Shown: positions 17,622 to 25,731, counted from the stretch's first letter. The stretch: 64,000 nucleotides of DNA from Cryptosporangium minutisporangium (GCF_039536245.1 NZ_BAAAYN010000035.1:84410-148409); one strand, 5' to 3'. Notes: a model not told the origin generated them from the sequence alone. Translations and numbers: made by a program.

Positions 17622-17695
17622 TCTACAGCTGTAGATGTCTGCGGAATCCTGGGGTAGCTTCTACAGGTGTAGACAGCTTCTACAGATGTAGAAGC
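17622..17695. promoter_or_regulatory. Three phased TetR operators
   Basis: The sites are CTACAGCTGTAG at 17623-17634, CTACAGGTGTAG at 17661-17672 and CTACAGATGTAG at 17680-17691. The last is extended to GCTTCTACAgaTGTAGAAGC at 17676-17695. The centres are 38 and 19 bases apart, multiples of 19, so all sites face nearly the same side of the helix. They lie between divergent starts at 17582 and 17728. Confidence 0.8.
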
Positions 17696-17727
17696 CCGCC
17701 GACCGGGAAGAACCGGAGGGGATCAGG

Positions 17728-17922
17728 ATGATCGACCAGGGTCTTGCCACCGCCGCCATCACTTACGTGGGCGTGCTCATCGCGGTCGGTGCCGTGGTGC
17801 TGCTCGCGCTCGGCGCGTGGGCCGTCCGTTCGCCGCTGAACGAGTGGATCCAGCGCCGGCACGCCGTGCGTCGTTCGGACCAGAACACGCGGCTCGGCCA
17901 CGCGCCGCACCCCGCCCACTGA
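17728..17922 (+). CDS. Small single-pass membrane protein, 64 residues
   Basis: One membrane helix spans about residues 8-34 (TAAITYVGVLIAVGAVVLLALGAWAV), followed by a basic, His- and Arg-rich cytoplasmic-type tail. A GGAGGGG ribosome site precedes the ATG. It is alone in its transcription unit: a hairpin follows immediately, and it shares three operators with the divergent TetR gene. The tight control suggests a membrane-stress or transporter-accessory role, but no family was recognised. Confidence 0.75.
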   Translation: MIDQGLATAAITYVGVLIAVGAVVLLALGAWAVRSPLNEWIQRRHAVRRSDQNTRLGHAPHPAH

Positions 17923-17934
17923 CCTGCCTTCCGC

Positions 17935-17966
17935 ACCAGGGCCCCGCATCACTGCGGGGCCCTGGT
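17935..17966 (+). terminator. Terminator after the small membrane protein
   Basis: A perfect 14-base stem (ACCAGGGCCCCGCA at 17935-17948 paired with 17953-17966) closes on the tetraloop TCAC, 13 bases after the stop. Confidence 0.75.
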
Positions 17967-18059
17967 CGTGTTCGGCGACACACTCTTGGTACCAACCGGA
18001 ACCACGCTGGTCGGCTGCAGGATGATGGGGGCGATCCGCAGACCGCACGGGAGGCACGG

Positions 18060-18941
18060 ATGACCAGCCCCGCCGACGTGGCGACACCGTACGAGACCGA
18101 CCAAGCTCTGCCAGCCCTGACCGCGCTCGCCGCGACCCGCCACGGCGAGGAGGGCCGCGTCGTCCGCGTGACGCTCCTCGGCCCCGGTAAGGGCAACGCG
18201 ATGGGACCGGCGTTCTGGTCCGAGACACCGAAGCTGTTCCGCGCGTTGAGCGCCGACGAGAGCGTCCGCGCGATCGTGGTGACCGGTTCGGGCAACCACT
18301 TCAGCTACGGCCTCGACCTGACCTCGTTCGCCGGCACCGCCGGAGCGACGATGTCCGACGACGGCGGCCTCGCGCGCGCTCGCACCCGGTTCCTCTACGA
18401 GATCCGCGAGATGCAGACCGCGCTGGACGCCGTCGCCGAGTGCCGGAAGCCGGTCGCCGCCGCGATCAGCGGCTGGTGCATCGGCGGCGGCATCGACCTG
18501 CTCGCCGCCTGCGACGTGCGGTACGGCAGTGCGGACGCGAAGTTCAGCATCCGCGAGGTGAAGATGGCGATCGTCGCGGACATGGGCAGCCTGGCCCGAC
18601 TCCCCGGCATCCTCTCCGAGGGTCACCTGCGGGAGCTGGCGTTCACCGGGCGGGACGTGGACGCCGCGAAGGCCGAGCGAATCGGCCTGCTCAACGACGT
18701 CCTGCCGGACCGGGACGCCGCGCTCGCCGCCGCCCACACGTTCGCCGACGAGGTCGCCGCCAACCCGCCGCTGGTGGTGCAGGGTGTGAAGGAGGTCCTG
18801 GACGTCAACCGCGCCGAGCGCGTCGCCGTTGCGCAGCGGTACGTGACGACGTGGAACGCCGCGTTCCTGCCCTCGCACGATCTGACCGAGGCGATGACCG
18901 CGTTTCTGGAGCGGCGCGCCCCCAACTTCGAAGGACGCTGA
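18060..18941 (+). CDS. Crotonase-fold dienoyl-CoA isomerase-like protein
   Basis: A 293-residue enoyl-CoA hydratase/isomerase family protein. The oxyanion-hole region is AAISGWCIGGGIDLLAACDVRYGSADAKFS. The active-site stretch IREVKMAIVADMGSLARLP has an acidic pair (Glu in REV, Asp in ADMG). That pair matches the delta(3,5)-delta(2,4)-dienoyl-CoA isomerase (ECH1) branch rather than ordinary hydratases. The start was set at the ATG at 18060 after GGGAGGCACGG. The second crotonase gene begins at the base after its stop, so the two form an operon. Confidence 0.85.
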   Translation: MTSPADVATPYETDQALPALTALAATRHGEEGRVVRVTLLGPGKGNAMGPAFWSETPKLFRALSADESVRAIVVTGSGNHFSYGLDLTSFAGTAGATMSDDGGLARARTRFLYEIREMQTALDAVAECRKPVAAAISGWCIGGGIDLLAACDVRYGSADAKFSIREVKMAIVADMGSLARLPGILSEGHLRELAFTGRDVDAAKAERIGLLNDVLPDRDAALAAAHTFADEVAANPPLVVQGVKEVLDVNRAERVAVAQRYVTTWNAAFLPSHDLTEAMTAFLERRAPNFEGR

Positions 18942-19616
18942 ATGCCTACCCTGCAGCGCGACGGCGAGGTATTCGTCCTCGATCTCGGCGCCGACGAGAA
19001 CCGCTTCCACCCCGACTGGCTGGCTTCGGTCAACGCCGCGCTCGACGAGGTGGAGGCCGCCGACGGGCCGCGTGCGCTGGTCACGTCGGCCACCGGCAAG
19101 TTCTGGTCGAACGGGCTGGACCTGGACTGGCTCGGGAGCCACGCCGACCAGCTCCAGCAGTACGTCATCGACGTGCACGCGCTGTTCGCGCGGGTGCTGA
19201 CGCTGCCGGTGCCGAACGTCGCCGCGATCCAGGGACACTGCTTCGCAGCCGGGGCGATGCTGGCACTGGCGCACGACTTCCGGGTCATGCGCGCCGACCG
19301 GGGCTTCTTCTGCCTGCCCGAGGCCGACATCCAGATCCCGTTCACGTTCGGCATGTCCGCGCTGATCCAGGGTCGGCTGGACAAGCAGACCGCGCACGAG
19401 GCGATGACGACCGCCCGTCGGTACGGCGGTAGCGACGCCGCGGCGGCCCGGATCGTCGACGCGGTCGCCGACGAGGGCAAGGTGCTCGCGACCGCCGTCG
19501 AGCTGGTGCGGCCGCTGGCGGGCAAGCCGGCAGCGACGCTGGGGACGATCAAGTCGCGTATGTACGCCGACGTGATCACCGCACTCCGGGACCCGGCTGG
19601 CGCCGCACTCGGCTGA
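18942..19616 (+). CDS. Crotonase-fold enoyl-CoA delta-isomerase-like protein
   Basis: A 224-residue short crotonase. It has a substrate loop FWSNGLDLDWLGSHADQLQQYV and an oxyanion hole AAIQGHCFAAGAMLALAHDFRVMRADRGFFCLPEADIQIPF. The Gly-rich hydratase signature (GGG) is replaced by AAGA, and the sequence resembles delta(3)-delta(2)-enoyl-CoA isomerases of the plant/peroxisomal type. It immediately follows the dienoyl-CoA isomerase-like gene. The pair together would shift double bonds during breakdown of unsaturated acyl chains. Confidence 0.82.
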   Translation: MPTLQRDGEVFVLDLGADENRFHPDWLASVNAALDEVEAADGPRALVTSATGKFWSNGLDLDWLGSHADQLQQYVIDVHALFARVLTLPVPNVAAIQGHCFAAGAMLALAHDFRVMRADRGFFCLPEADIQIPFTFGMSALIQGRLDKQTAHEAMTTARRYGGSDAAAARIVDAVADEGKVLATAVELVRPLAGKPAATLGTIKSRMYADVITALRDPAGAALG

Positions 19617-19626
19617 TTCGGATCGA

Positions 19627-19670
19627 CGCGAAAGCGGCCTCCACCGACGTGGGTAGAGGCCGCTTTCGCG
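19627..19670 (+). terminator. Terminator after the isomerase pair
   Basis: A perfect 15-base stem (CGCGAAAGCGGCCTC at 19627-19641 paired with 19656-19670) with a 14-base loop, 10 bases after the stop. Confidence 0.75.
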
Positions 19671-19730
19671 TGGATCGGCGGGGATCCGTCTGCAGTCCGG
19701 GCAGTGCCGGACCAGGATCAGGAGTAGGAT

Positions 19731-19746
19731 TTCATCGTGTGATGAA
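19731..19746. promoter_or_regulatory. Short inverted repeat upstream of the flavin hydroxylase
   Basis: TTCATC-GTGT-GATGAA has perfect 6-base arms, 30 bases before the next start. It is locally AT-rich compared with its surroundings. A repressor site is possible; no regulator gene is adjacent. Confidence 0.35.
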
Positions 19747-19775
19747 TTAGGACTCCAGCGAACAGGAGCGCGGCG

Positions 19776-20963
19776 ATGGAAACTGATGTCTGCATCGTCG
19801 GCGGCGGCCCCGCCGGCCTGGTACTCGGACTACTCCTCGCCCGCGGCGGCGTCCGCGTCGTCGTCTGCGAGAAGCACGACGACTTCCTGCGCGATTTCCG
19901 CGGCGACACCGTCCATCCGTCCACCCTCGACCTCCTCGCCGATCTGGGCCTGGAGAAGGAGTTCGACCAGCTCCCCGCCCGCACGGTCACCCAGCTCTCG
20001 GTCGACCTCCCGGACGGCGTCTGGCCGCTCGCCGACCTCTCGCGGCTGCGCAACCCGCACCCGTTCCTCGCGATGGTTCCGCAGTGGGACCTGCTCGAGA
20101 TGCTCGCCGGGGACGCCGCCCGGTGTCCCACGTTCACGCTGCGGCGATCGACCGAGGTCACCGACGTGATCCGGGAGAACGGCGTCGTCAAGGGAGTCCG
20201 GACGGCCGAGCACGGGGAGATCCGGGCCCGGCTGACCGTCGCCGCCGACGGCCGCCACTCGACCGTCCGCCGCGCGCTGAACCTCCGCCCCCGCGACTTC
20301 GGTGCGCCGATGGACGTCGCCTGGTTCCGACTCCCCCGTCGCGACTCCGACGGCGACGGCCTGACCGCCCACTTCGGTGCCGGCCGCATCCTGATCACGA
20401 TCGACCGGGGCGACTACTGGCAGATCGCCTTCGTCCTGCCGAAGGACAGCTACCAGCAACTGGTCGCCGCCGGCCTCCCGGCGTTCCGCGCGTCGATCGC
20501 CGACCTCATCCCCGCCTTCGGGGACCGGGTGGACGAGATCACGGACTGGGACCAGGTCAAGATCCTCACCGTGAAGGTCGACCGGCTGGAGCGCTGGCAC
20601 GGGCCGGGCGTCCTGCTCATCGGCGACGCCGCCCATGCGATGTCGCCGATCGGCGGCGTCGGTATCAACCTCGCGGTACAGGACGCGGTCGCTGCCGCCC
20701 GGATCCTGCTGCAGCCACTGCGCGAGCACCGGCTCTCCAGCAACGTGCTCGCCGAGGTCCAGCGCCGCCGCACGTTCCCCACCGCGGGCACACAGCTGTT
20801 CCAGCGGCTCGCGCAGGCCGGCGTCATCCGACCGACGCTGTCCGGCGGGCGTCCGGTGACGGCACCGTTCCCGCTGCGCCTGCTCCGCCGGTTCCCGGCG
20901 CTCCAGGTCCTGCCTGCCCGCCTCATCGGCATCGGCCTGCGCCCCGAACGGTTCACGCCATAG
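19776..20963 (+). CDS. FAD-dependent aromatic-ring-hydroxylase-like monooxygenase
   Basis: A 395-residue class A flavin monooxygenase. It has the FAD motif IVGGGPAGLVLGLLLARGGVRVVVCEKH, the DG motif LTVAADGRHSTVRRAL and the GD motif VLLIGDAAHAMSPIGGVGINLAVQDAVAAARIL. Family members hydroxylate phenolic or polyketide rings, and some reduce other substrates. The protein lacks the extra C-terminal thioredoxin-like domain of larger hydroxylases. It ends 10 bases before the kinase gene and may be cotranscribed with it. The substrate is unknown. Confidence 0.9.
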   Translation: METDVCIVGGGPAGLVLGLLLARGGVRVVVCEKHDDFLRDFRGDTVHPSTLDLLADLGLEKEFDQLPARTVTQLSVDLPDGVWPLADLSRLRNPHPFLAMVPQWDLLEMLAGDAARCPTFTLRRSTEVTDVIRENGVVKGVRTAEHGEIRARLTVAADGRHSTVRRALNLRPRDFGAPMDVAWFRLPRRDSDGDGLTAHFGAGRILITIDRGDYWQIAFVLPKDSYQQLVAAGLPAFRASIADLIPAFGDRVDEITDWDQVKILTVKVDRLERWHGPGVLLIGDAAHAMSPIGGVGINLAVQDAVAAARILLQPLREHRLSSNVLAEVQRRRTFPTAGTQLFQRLAQAGVIRPTLSGGRPVTAPFPLRLLRRFPALQVLPARLIGIGLRPERFTP

Positions 20964-20973
20964 GCTCCGACGC

Positions 20974-21813
20974 GTGCCGAGTGGGCTGTTCGTCGGGATC
21001 GCCACGGTTGACGTCGTCCATCGGGTGGAACGGCCGGTCGCCCGGAACGAGAAGGTGACCGCGCTCGCTCAAGAGGTCGCTGCGGGCGGTCCGGCCGCGA
21101 ACGCAGCGGTGACGTTCGCCCGCCTCGGCGGGGACGCCACGCTGGTCTCCGCGCTCGGCAGCCATCCGCTGGCCCGGTTCGTGGCGGACGAACTGGCCGG
21201 GCACGGCGTCACCGTGCGGGACGCCGCGCCGGACGTGACCGTGCCGCCGGCCGTCTCGGCGATCCAGGTGGTCGACGGCACCGGCGACCGACAGGTGTCC
21301 TCGATCAACGCCGGTGCGTACTGGGCGTTCCACCCGGCGGAGCCACCGGCCGACCTCGCCGACCTCGGACGGGACGCCGACGTGGTCCTGGTCGACGGGC
21401 ATCATCCGCGGTTGGCGCTGGCCGCCGCCCGCGCCGGATCGTCGGTGGTGCTGGACGGCGGGAGCTGGAAGCCGGTGACGCCGGAGCTGCTTCCGCTGGT
21501 CGACTACGCGGTCTGCTCCGCGGTGTTCCGGCACCCGGACGGGGTCGCGCCCTCCGCGCTCGGCGTGCCGCACCTGGCGGTGACCCGCGGGCCCGATCCG
21601 GTCCTCTGGTGGTCCGGCGGGCGCGCCGGGGAGGTGCCGGTACCGTCGGTCCCCGTGCAGGACACTCTCGGAGCCGGCGACGTCTTCCATGGCGCGTTCG
21701 CGTACGCGCTGGCCGGCGGCGCCTCGTTCGTGGAGGCACTCGCGGAAGGCGCCCGGGTCGCGGCGCTCCGGTGCTCGGTCGCGGGGCCACGGGCCTGGCT
21801 GGAGCGGCTGTGA
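20974..21813 (+). CDS. PfkB-family carbohydrate kinase
   Basis: A 279-residue ribokinase-fold kinase. The N-terminal signature is PAANAAVTFARLGGDATLVSALG. The C-terminal signature is DTLGAGDVFHGAFAYALAGG, with the catalytic Asp in GAGD. It phosphorylates a sugar or nucleoside hydroxyl with ATP. The start is GTG at 20974. The next gene overlaps by GTGA, coupling the two kinases. Confidence 0.9.
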   Translation: MPSGLFVGIATVDVVHRVERPVARNEKVTALAQEVAAGGPAANAAVTFARLGGDATLVSALGSHPLARFVADELAGHGVTVRDAAPDVTVPPAVSAIQVVDGTGDRQVSSINAGAYWAFHPAEPPADLADLGRDADVVLVDGHHPRLALAAARAGSSVVLDGGSWKPVTPELLPLVDYAVCSAVFRHPDGVAPSALGVPHLAVTRGPDPVLWWSGGRAGEVPVPSVPVQDTLGAGDVFHGAFAYALAGGASFVEALAEGARVAALRCSVAGPRAWLERL

Positions 21814-22454
21814 CGAACAGCGCCCGGGTGGGGGTCACCCGGCTGGAGATCCCGGCCGACCTGCTCGGCCGCGCGCGTGAGCTGGCCGCCGGTCCGCGAT
21901 GCGTCCTCGGCCTCACCGGCGCTCCCGGTGCCGGCAAGTCGACGCTGGCCGCCGCGCTCGTCGAGGCGCTGCATCCGCACGCCGTACTGGTGCCGATGGA
22001 CGGCTTCCACCTGGCCAACACCGAGCTCGAACGGCTCGGTCGCCGGGAGCGGAAAGGCGCGGTCGACACGTTCGACGCCGCCGGGTACGTGGCGCTGCTC
22101 CGCCGGCTGCGCGACCCCGCCGACGAGGTGGTGTACGCGCCACACTTCGCCCGCGAGATCGAGGAACCGATCGCGTGCGCGCTTCCGGTTCCGGCAGCGG
22201 TTCCCCTGGTCGTGACGGAAGGCAACTACCTCCTGGTGGACGAGGGGCCCTGGGCCGCCGTCCGGAGCCTGCTCGACGAGGTCTGGTACGTGGAGGTGGC
22301 CGAGGACGTCCGGCTGGAGCGGCTGGTTGCCCGGCACGTGGCGTTCGGGAAGGACCCGGCCGCGGCCCGGGCGTGGAGCCACGGCACCGACCAGCGCAAC
22401 GCCGACGTCATCGCCGCCACCCGCAGCCGCGCCGACCGGATCGTGCGCCTCTGA
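21810..22454 (+). CDS. P-loop nucleoside/nucleotide kinase family protein
   Basis: A 214-residue kinase of the phosphoribulokinase/uridine-kinase-like group. It has Walker A GAPGAGKST near residue 36, PMDGFHLAN, the VVTEGNYLLVDEGPW segment and a lid region ending WSHGTDQRNADVI. The GTG at 21810 was chosen because it overlaps the preceding stop and leaves a normal-length protein. Such proteins are often encoded beside PfkB kinases and sugar uptake systems. No transporter is adjacent here. Confidence 0.88.
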   Translation: MTNSARVGVTRLEIPADLLGRARELAAGPRCVLGLTGAPGAGKSTLAAALVEALHPHAVLVPMDGFHLANTELERLGRRERKGAVDTFDAAGYVALLRRLRDPADEVVYAPHFAREIEEPIACALPVPAAVPLVVTEGNYLLVDEGPWAAVRSLLDEVWYVEVAEDVRLERLVARHVAFGKDPAAARAWSHGTDQRNADVIAATRSRADRIVRL

Positions 22455-22471
22455 AAAAAGTTCGGCACTCC

Positions 22472-22497
22472 TGTCGATCCGAGGCTTCCCCGTTCGA
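22472..22497 (+). promoter_or_regulatory. Candidate ECF42-type sigma promoter
   Basis: TGTCGA at 22472-22477, then 17 bases, then CGA at 22495-22497. TGTCGA is the -35 element I recall for ECF42 sigma factors, and the operon downstream encodes one, so autoregulation is likely. It lies 49 bases before the DUF998 start. Confidence 0.5.
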
Positions 22498-22546
22498 GAG
22501 ACGGATGAAGGGCCGGTCAGCGGCCCGCCTCCGGAGGGAGACCGGA

Positions 22547-23182
22547 ATGTCGACGAACACCACGGCCACCGATCGGATTTCGGCTCGGCTGCTCGCCGCC
22601 GGAGCCGCGGCCGGTCCGCTGTACGTCGTCGTCTCGCTGGTCGAGGTCGTGACCCGGGAGGGCTTCGACCCGACCCGCCACGCCTGGAGCATGCTCGCCA
22701 ACGGCGGCCCCGGCTGGATCCACCGCACCAACCTCATCGTGTCCGGGGTGCTGGTGATCCTCGGCGCGGTCGGTCTGTCCCGGGCCCTCCGGAGCCGCTG
22801 GGCACCCGCACTGCTCGGGCTGTACGGCCTCGGCATGGTCGGCGGCGGGATCTTCGCGGCAGACCCAGGGCGCGGCTTCCCGGTCGGGACGCCGGAGGTG
22901 GTGCCGGTGAGCGCGTCCGGAGCCCTGCACTTCGTCTGCGGCGGCATCGGGTTCGTCGGGCTGATCGCCGCGTGTTTCGTCCTCGCCCGACGCCTACGGG
23001 CGGAGGATCACCGACGGCTCGCGACCTTCTCGCGCGTCACCGGGGTGGCTTTTGCGGTCGGGTTCGTCGTGATGGGCGCGACCGGTGGCCAAGCCTGGTC
23101 ACTGCTCGCGTTCACCGCCGCCGTGATCCTCGCGTCGGCCTGGCTCACCACTGTTTTCCTGCACTACTCGAAGAACAACTGA
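22547..23182 (+). CDS. DUF998-family membrane protein
   Basis: A 211-residue integral membrane protein with six predicted helices. The WSMLANGGPGWIHRTNLIVSGVLVILGAVGLSRALRSRW segment is typical of DUF998. The start follows GGAGGGAG. It is the first gene of an operon with a YCII-domain protein and an ECF42 sigma factor, starting 49 bases after the candidate TGTCGA promoter. The function of the family is unknown. Confidence 0.85.
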   Translation: MSTNTTATDRISARLLAAGAAAGPLYVVVSLVEVVTREGFDPTRHAWSMLANGGPGWIHRTNLIVSGVLVILGAVGLSRALRSRWAPALLGLYGLGMVGGGIFAADPGRGFPVGTPEVVPVSASGALHFVCGGIGFVGLIAACFVLARRLRAEDHRRLATFSRVTGVAFAVGFVVMGATGGQAWSLLAFTAAVILASAWLTTVFLHYSKNN

Positions 23183-23194
23183 AGGGGAACGATC

Positions 23195-23563
23195 ATGCGC
23201 TACCTGACGCTGCTCCGCGGACAGCACTCCACGACCCCGCCCCCGCCCGAGCTGATGGCCGCGATCATGGCCCTGGGCGAGGAAGCGACCAAGGCCGGCA
23301 GCCTGCTGGACACGTCCGGCCTCGCGCCGAGCGCCAGCGGTGCCAGGGTGAGCCTGGCCGCCGGCGACCTGAGCACCACGGACGGCCCGTTTGCGGAGTC
23401 CAAAGAGGTCATCAGTTACGCGATCTACGAGGTTCGGTCGAAGGAAGAAGCGGTCGAGTGGGCGTCGCGCTTCCTCAAGGTGCACCGGGACCTGTGGCCC
23501 GGCTGGGAGGGTGAGGTCGACGTGCTGAAGCTGTTCGGCCCGGAAGACTTCCCGGCACCGTGA
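23195..23563 (+). CDS. YCII-related (DGPF-domain) protein
   Basis: A 122-residue protein with the DGPF-type sequence TTDGPFAESKEVISYAIYEVRSKEEAVEWASRFLKVHRDLWPGWEGEVDVLKLF. It starts MRYLTLLRGQ, 12 bases after the DUF998 stop. DGPF proteins are the characteristic neighbours of ECF42 sigma factors, whose gene overlaps this stop. They are small ferredoxin-like-fold proteins of unproven activity. Confidence 0.92.
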   Translation: MRYLTLLRGQHSTTPPPPELMAAIMALGEEATKAGSLLDTSGLAPSASGARVSLAAGDLSTTDGPFAESKEVISYAIYEVRSKEEAVEWASRFLKVHRDLWPGWEGEVDVLKLFGPEDFPAP

Positions 23564-24834
23564 CCACTGATCCCGCGCACGTACGCCGCGTCCTGGACGC
23601 GGTGTGGCGGATCGAGTCGGCGAGGCTCGTCGCGAGCCTCGCCCGGCTCACCCGCAACGTCGGCCTGGCCGAGGAGTTGGCGCAGGACACCCTGGTCATC
23701 GCCTTGGAGCAGTGGCCTCGGGACGGCGTGCCGGACGAGCCCGGACCGTGGCTGCGGGCGACCGCCAAGCACCGCGCGATCGACCGGCTCCGGCGGCGGC
23801 AGCGGTACACGGAGAAGCTCGCGGTGCTCGGCCGGGACGTCGAGCACCACGAGCGCGACCGCGAGGACGAGCTCGTCGACACGCTCGACGACCACATCGG
23901 CGACGACCTGCTGCGGCTGATCTTCACCGCGGCGCACCCGGTGCTCTCCACCGAGGGAAAGGTCGCGCTGACGCTTCGGCTGCTGGCCGGCCTGAGCACG
24001 CCAGAGATCGCACGGGCGTTCCTGATCCCGGAGGCCACCGCGGCGCAGCGGATCGTCCGGGCCAAGCGGACGCTCGCCGCAGCCGGAGTGGAGTTCACGA
24101 TGCCGACGCCGACCGAGATCGCGGAGCGGGTAGGCACCGTGCTCGGCGTTATCTACCTGGTGTTCAACGAGGGATACTCGGCGACCAGCGGCGCGGACTG
24201 GGCGCGCCCCGCGCTGTGCCAGGAAGCGATGCGGCTCGGACGGACCCTGGCCGGGTTGCTGCCGGACGAGCCCGAGGTGCACGGGCTGGTCGCGCTGATG
24301 GAGCTCCAGGCCTCCCGGCTACCCGCCCGGATCGACTCGGCGGGGCGCCCCGTGCTCCTCGGTGACCAGGACCGACGGCGATGGGATCGGCTGCTGATCC
24401 GCCTCGGCCTGGACGCGCTGGAGCGGGCCGATGCGCTCGGCGGCGGTCCGTACACGCTGCAGGCCGCGATCGCCGCCTGCCACGCACGGGCGCACACCGC
24501 CGAGGACACCGACTGGGCTCGCATCGCGGCGCTGTACGAGGTATTGGCGTACGTACAGCCGTCGCCGGTCGTCCGGCTCAACCAGGCGGTCGCGATCGGG
24601 AAGGCCGGCGATCCGGCCCGCGGTCTGGCGGTCGTGGATGCGCTCGGCGCGGAGCGTGCGCTGCGGGGTTACGCCCAACTGCCGGCGGTGCGCGGCGAGC
24701 TGCTCGCGCAGCTCGGTCGCCTCGCGGAGGCCGCCGCCGAGTTCCGGCGCGCCGCCGATCTGACCGCCAACGACAGCGAGCGGACGCTGTTCAGCGGGCG
24801 AGCCGCGTCGCTGGACACCGAGTCGGCCAGCTGA
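23560..24834 (+). CDS. ECF42-group sigma factor with C-terminal extension
   Basis: A 424-residue sigma factor, much longer than the ~190 residues of a minimal ECF. Region 2 is near residues 15-80 (LARLTRNVGLAEELAQDTLVIALEQWP, with TAKHRAIDRLRRRQRY). Region 4 is near 115-175 (FTAAHPVLSTEGKVALTLRLLAGLSTPEIARAFLIPEATAAQRIVRAKR). A ~230-residue helical extension follows, of the TPR/DUF6596 kind (GVIYLVFNEGYSATSG onward), which in this group is required for activity. There is no anti-sigma gene. The GTG start overlaps the DGPF gene stop. It probably transcribes its own operon. Confidence 0.92.
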   Translation: MTTDPAHVRRVLDAVWRIESARLVASLARLTRNVGLAEELAQDTLVIALEQWPRDGVPDEPGPWLRATAKHRAIDRLRRRQRYTEKLAVLGRDVEHHERDREDELVDTLDDHIGDDLLRLIFTAAHPVLSTEGKVALTLRLLAGLSTPEIARAFLIPEATAAQRIVRAKRTLAAAGVEFTMPTPTEIAERVGTVLGVIYLVFNEGYSATSGADWARPALCQEAMRLGRTLAGLLPDEPEVHGLVALMELQASRLPARIDSAGRPVLLGDQDRRRWDRLLIRLGLDALERADALGGGPYTLQAAIAACHARAHTAEDTDWARIAALYEVLAYVQPSPVVRLNQAVAIGKAGDPARGLAVVDALGAERALRGYAQLPAVRGELLAQLGRLAEAAAEFRRAADLTANDSERTLFSGRAASLDTESAS

Positions 24835-24839
24835 CACCA

Positions 24840-24860
24840 GGCGCCAAGTGCGGCGAAAGC
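24840..24860 (+). promoter_or_regulatory. Promoter-region motif shared with the second hemerythrin gene
   Basis: GGCGCCAAGT, six bases, then AAAGC, placed 56 bases before the hemerythrin start. The same 21-base layout, with 17 identical positions, occurs upstream of the other hemerythrin gene (41586-41606, minus strand) at almost the same distance. Confidence 0.55.
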
Positions 24861-24916
24861 GGCCGCCAAGATCGACGTCCGATCCTCGGTGCATCGAACG
24901 AACCGAGGAGCTCCCG

Positions 24917-25624
24917 ATGACCGCAGTCACCACCGCACACCGTCCGCAGATTCGCTTGCCCGGCCAGTCCGCCGCCGCGCCCGGTCCGCTGAACATGGGC
25001 ACGATGTACCTGATGCACCACGCGCTGCGCCGCGACTTCGCCCGCCTGCGGACGGCGACCCACGCGGTGCCGCTGACCGATACCCGCCGGCTGACCGGCC
25101 TGCACGGCCACCTGGAGTACGTGCTGCACGCGTTGCACCAGCACCACTCCGGCGAGGACGCGATGATCTGGCCGGAGATGCGTCGCCGAGCCCCGCAGGA
25201 ACACGTGCTCCTGGACGCCATGGAGGCCGAGCACGGCGGGCTGGACAGCGCGATCGAGGCGGCCCGTGCGGCGTACTCGGCGCTGGTGGCGACGCCGACC
25301 GAGGCGAACCGCTCCGCGGCCGTGTCCGCCGTCGACGCGGTCGGCAGCGCGGTGGACGCCCACATGACGCACGAGGAGACCGCGGCGATCCCGCTGATGC
25401 ACCGGGTGTTCACGTACGAGGACTTCGAAGCCATCGGCGCGAAGCTCCAGAAGGAACACTCGTCGTTCAAGGACCTGTCGACGCTGGTGCCGTGGATGGC
25501 CGACGCGGTGCCGGACGCCGTGCTCCAGCAGGTGTGGGCGGACCAGCCGAAGGTGATGTGGTTCCTGTTCCGGCGGATCTGGCGGCCCCGCTACGCCCGC
25601 CGGGTCGCGTCGCTCTTCGGATGA
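24917..25624 (+). CDS. Hemerythrin-domain (HHE) protein
   Basis: A 235-residue protein with a four-helix HHE cation-binding domain. Candidate di-iron ligands are in MYLMHHALRRDF, HLEYVLHALHQHHSGEDAMIWPEM, MEAEHGGLD and HMTHEETAAIPLMH. A C-terminal helical extension of about 60 residues contains WADQPKVMWFLFRRIWRP. Such proteins bind oxygen, NO or iron, or sense redox state. It is preceded by GAGGAG and by the motif shared with the other hemerythrin gene at 41043-41525. Confidence 0.9.
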   Translation: MTAVTTAHRPQIRLPGQSAAAPGPLNMGTMYLMHHALRRDFARLRTATHAVPLTDTRRLTGLHGHLEYVLHALHQHHSGEDAMIWPEMRRRAPQEHVLLDAMEAEHGGLDSAIEAARAAYSALVATPTEANRSAAVSAVDAVGSAVDAHMTHEETAAIPLMHRVFTYEDFEAIGAKLQKEHSSFKDLSTLVPWMADAVPDAVLQQVWADQPKVMWFLFRRIWRPRYARRVASLFG

Positions 25625-25641
25625 GCGTCCAGGAAAGACCA

Positions 25642-25673
25642 GGTGGCGGCCGCCCGATCGGGCGACCGCCACC
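25642..25673. terminator. Hairpin between hemerythrin and polyester hydrolase genes
   Basis: GGTGGCGG at 25642-25649 pairs with CCGCCACC at 25666-25673. The inner segment CGCCCGATCGGGCG is itself self-complementary, leaving a single mismatch. It lies between convergent genes. Confidence 0.65.
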
Positions 25674-25703
25674 GGTGCTCTACCTGATCTACCTGATCTA
25701 CTC

Positions 25704-25731
25704 GAGATCAGATCGGGGAGATCAGATCGGG
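25704..25731. repeat. 14-base tandem repeat at the hydrolase 3' end
   Basis: GAGATCAGATCGGG occurs twice in a row. The second copy contains the last codons and stop of the polyester hydrolase, the first lies just outside it. A pair of CTACCTGAT copies sits immediately beside it. Confidence 0.75.

Noticed and set aside
24840..24860. ECF42 target promoter before the hemerythrin gene
   Set aside because: No TGTCGA element; the motif matches the other hemerythrin gene instead.
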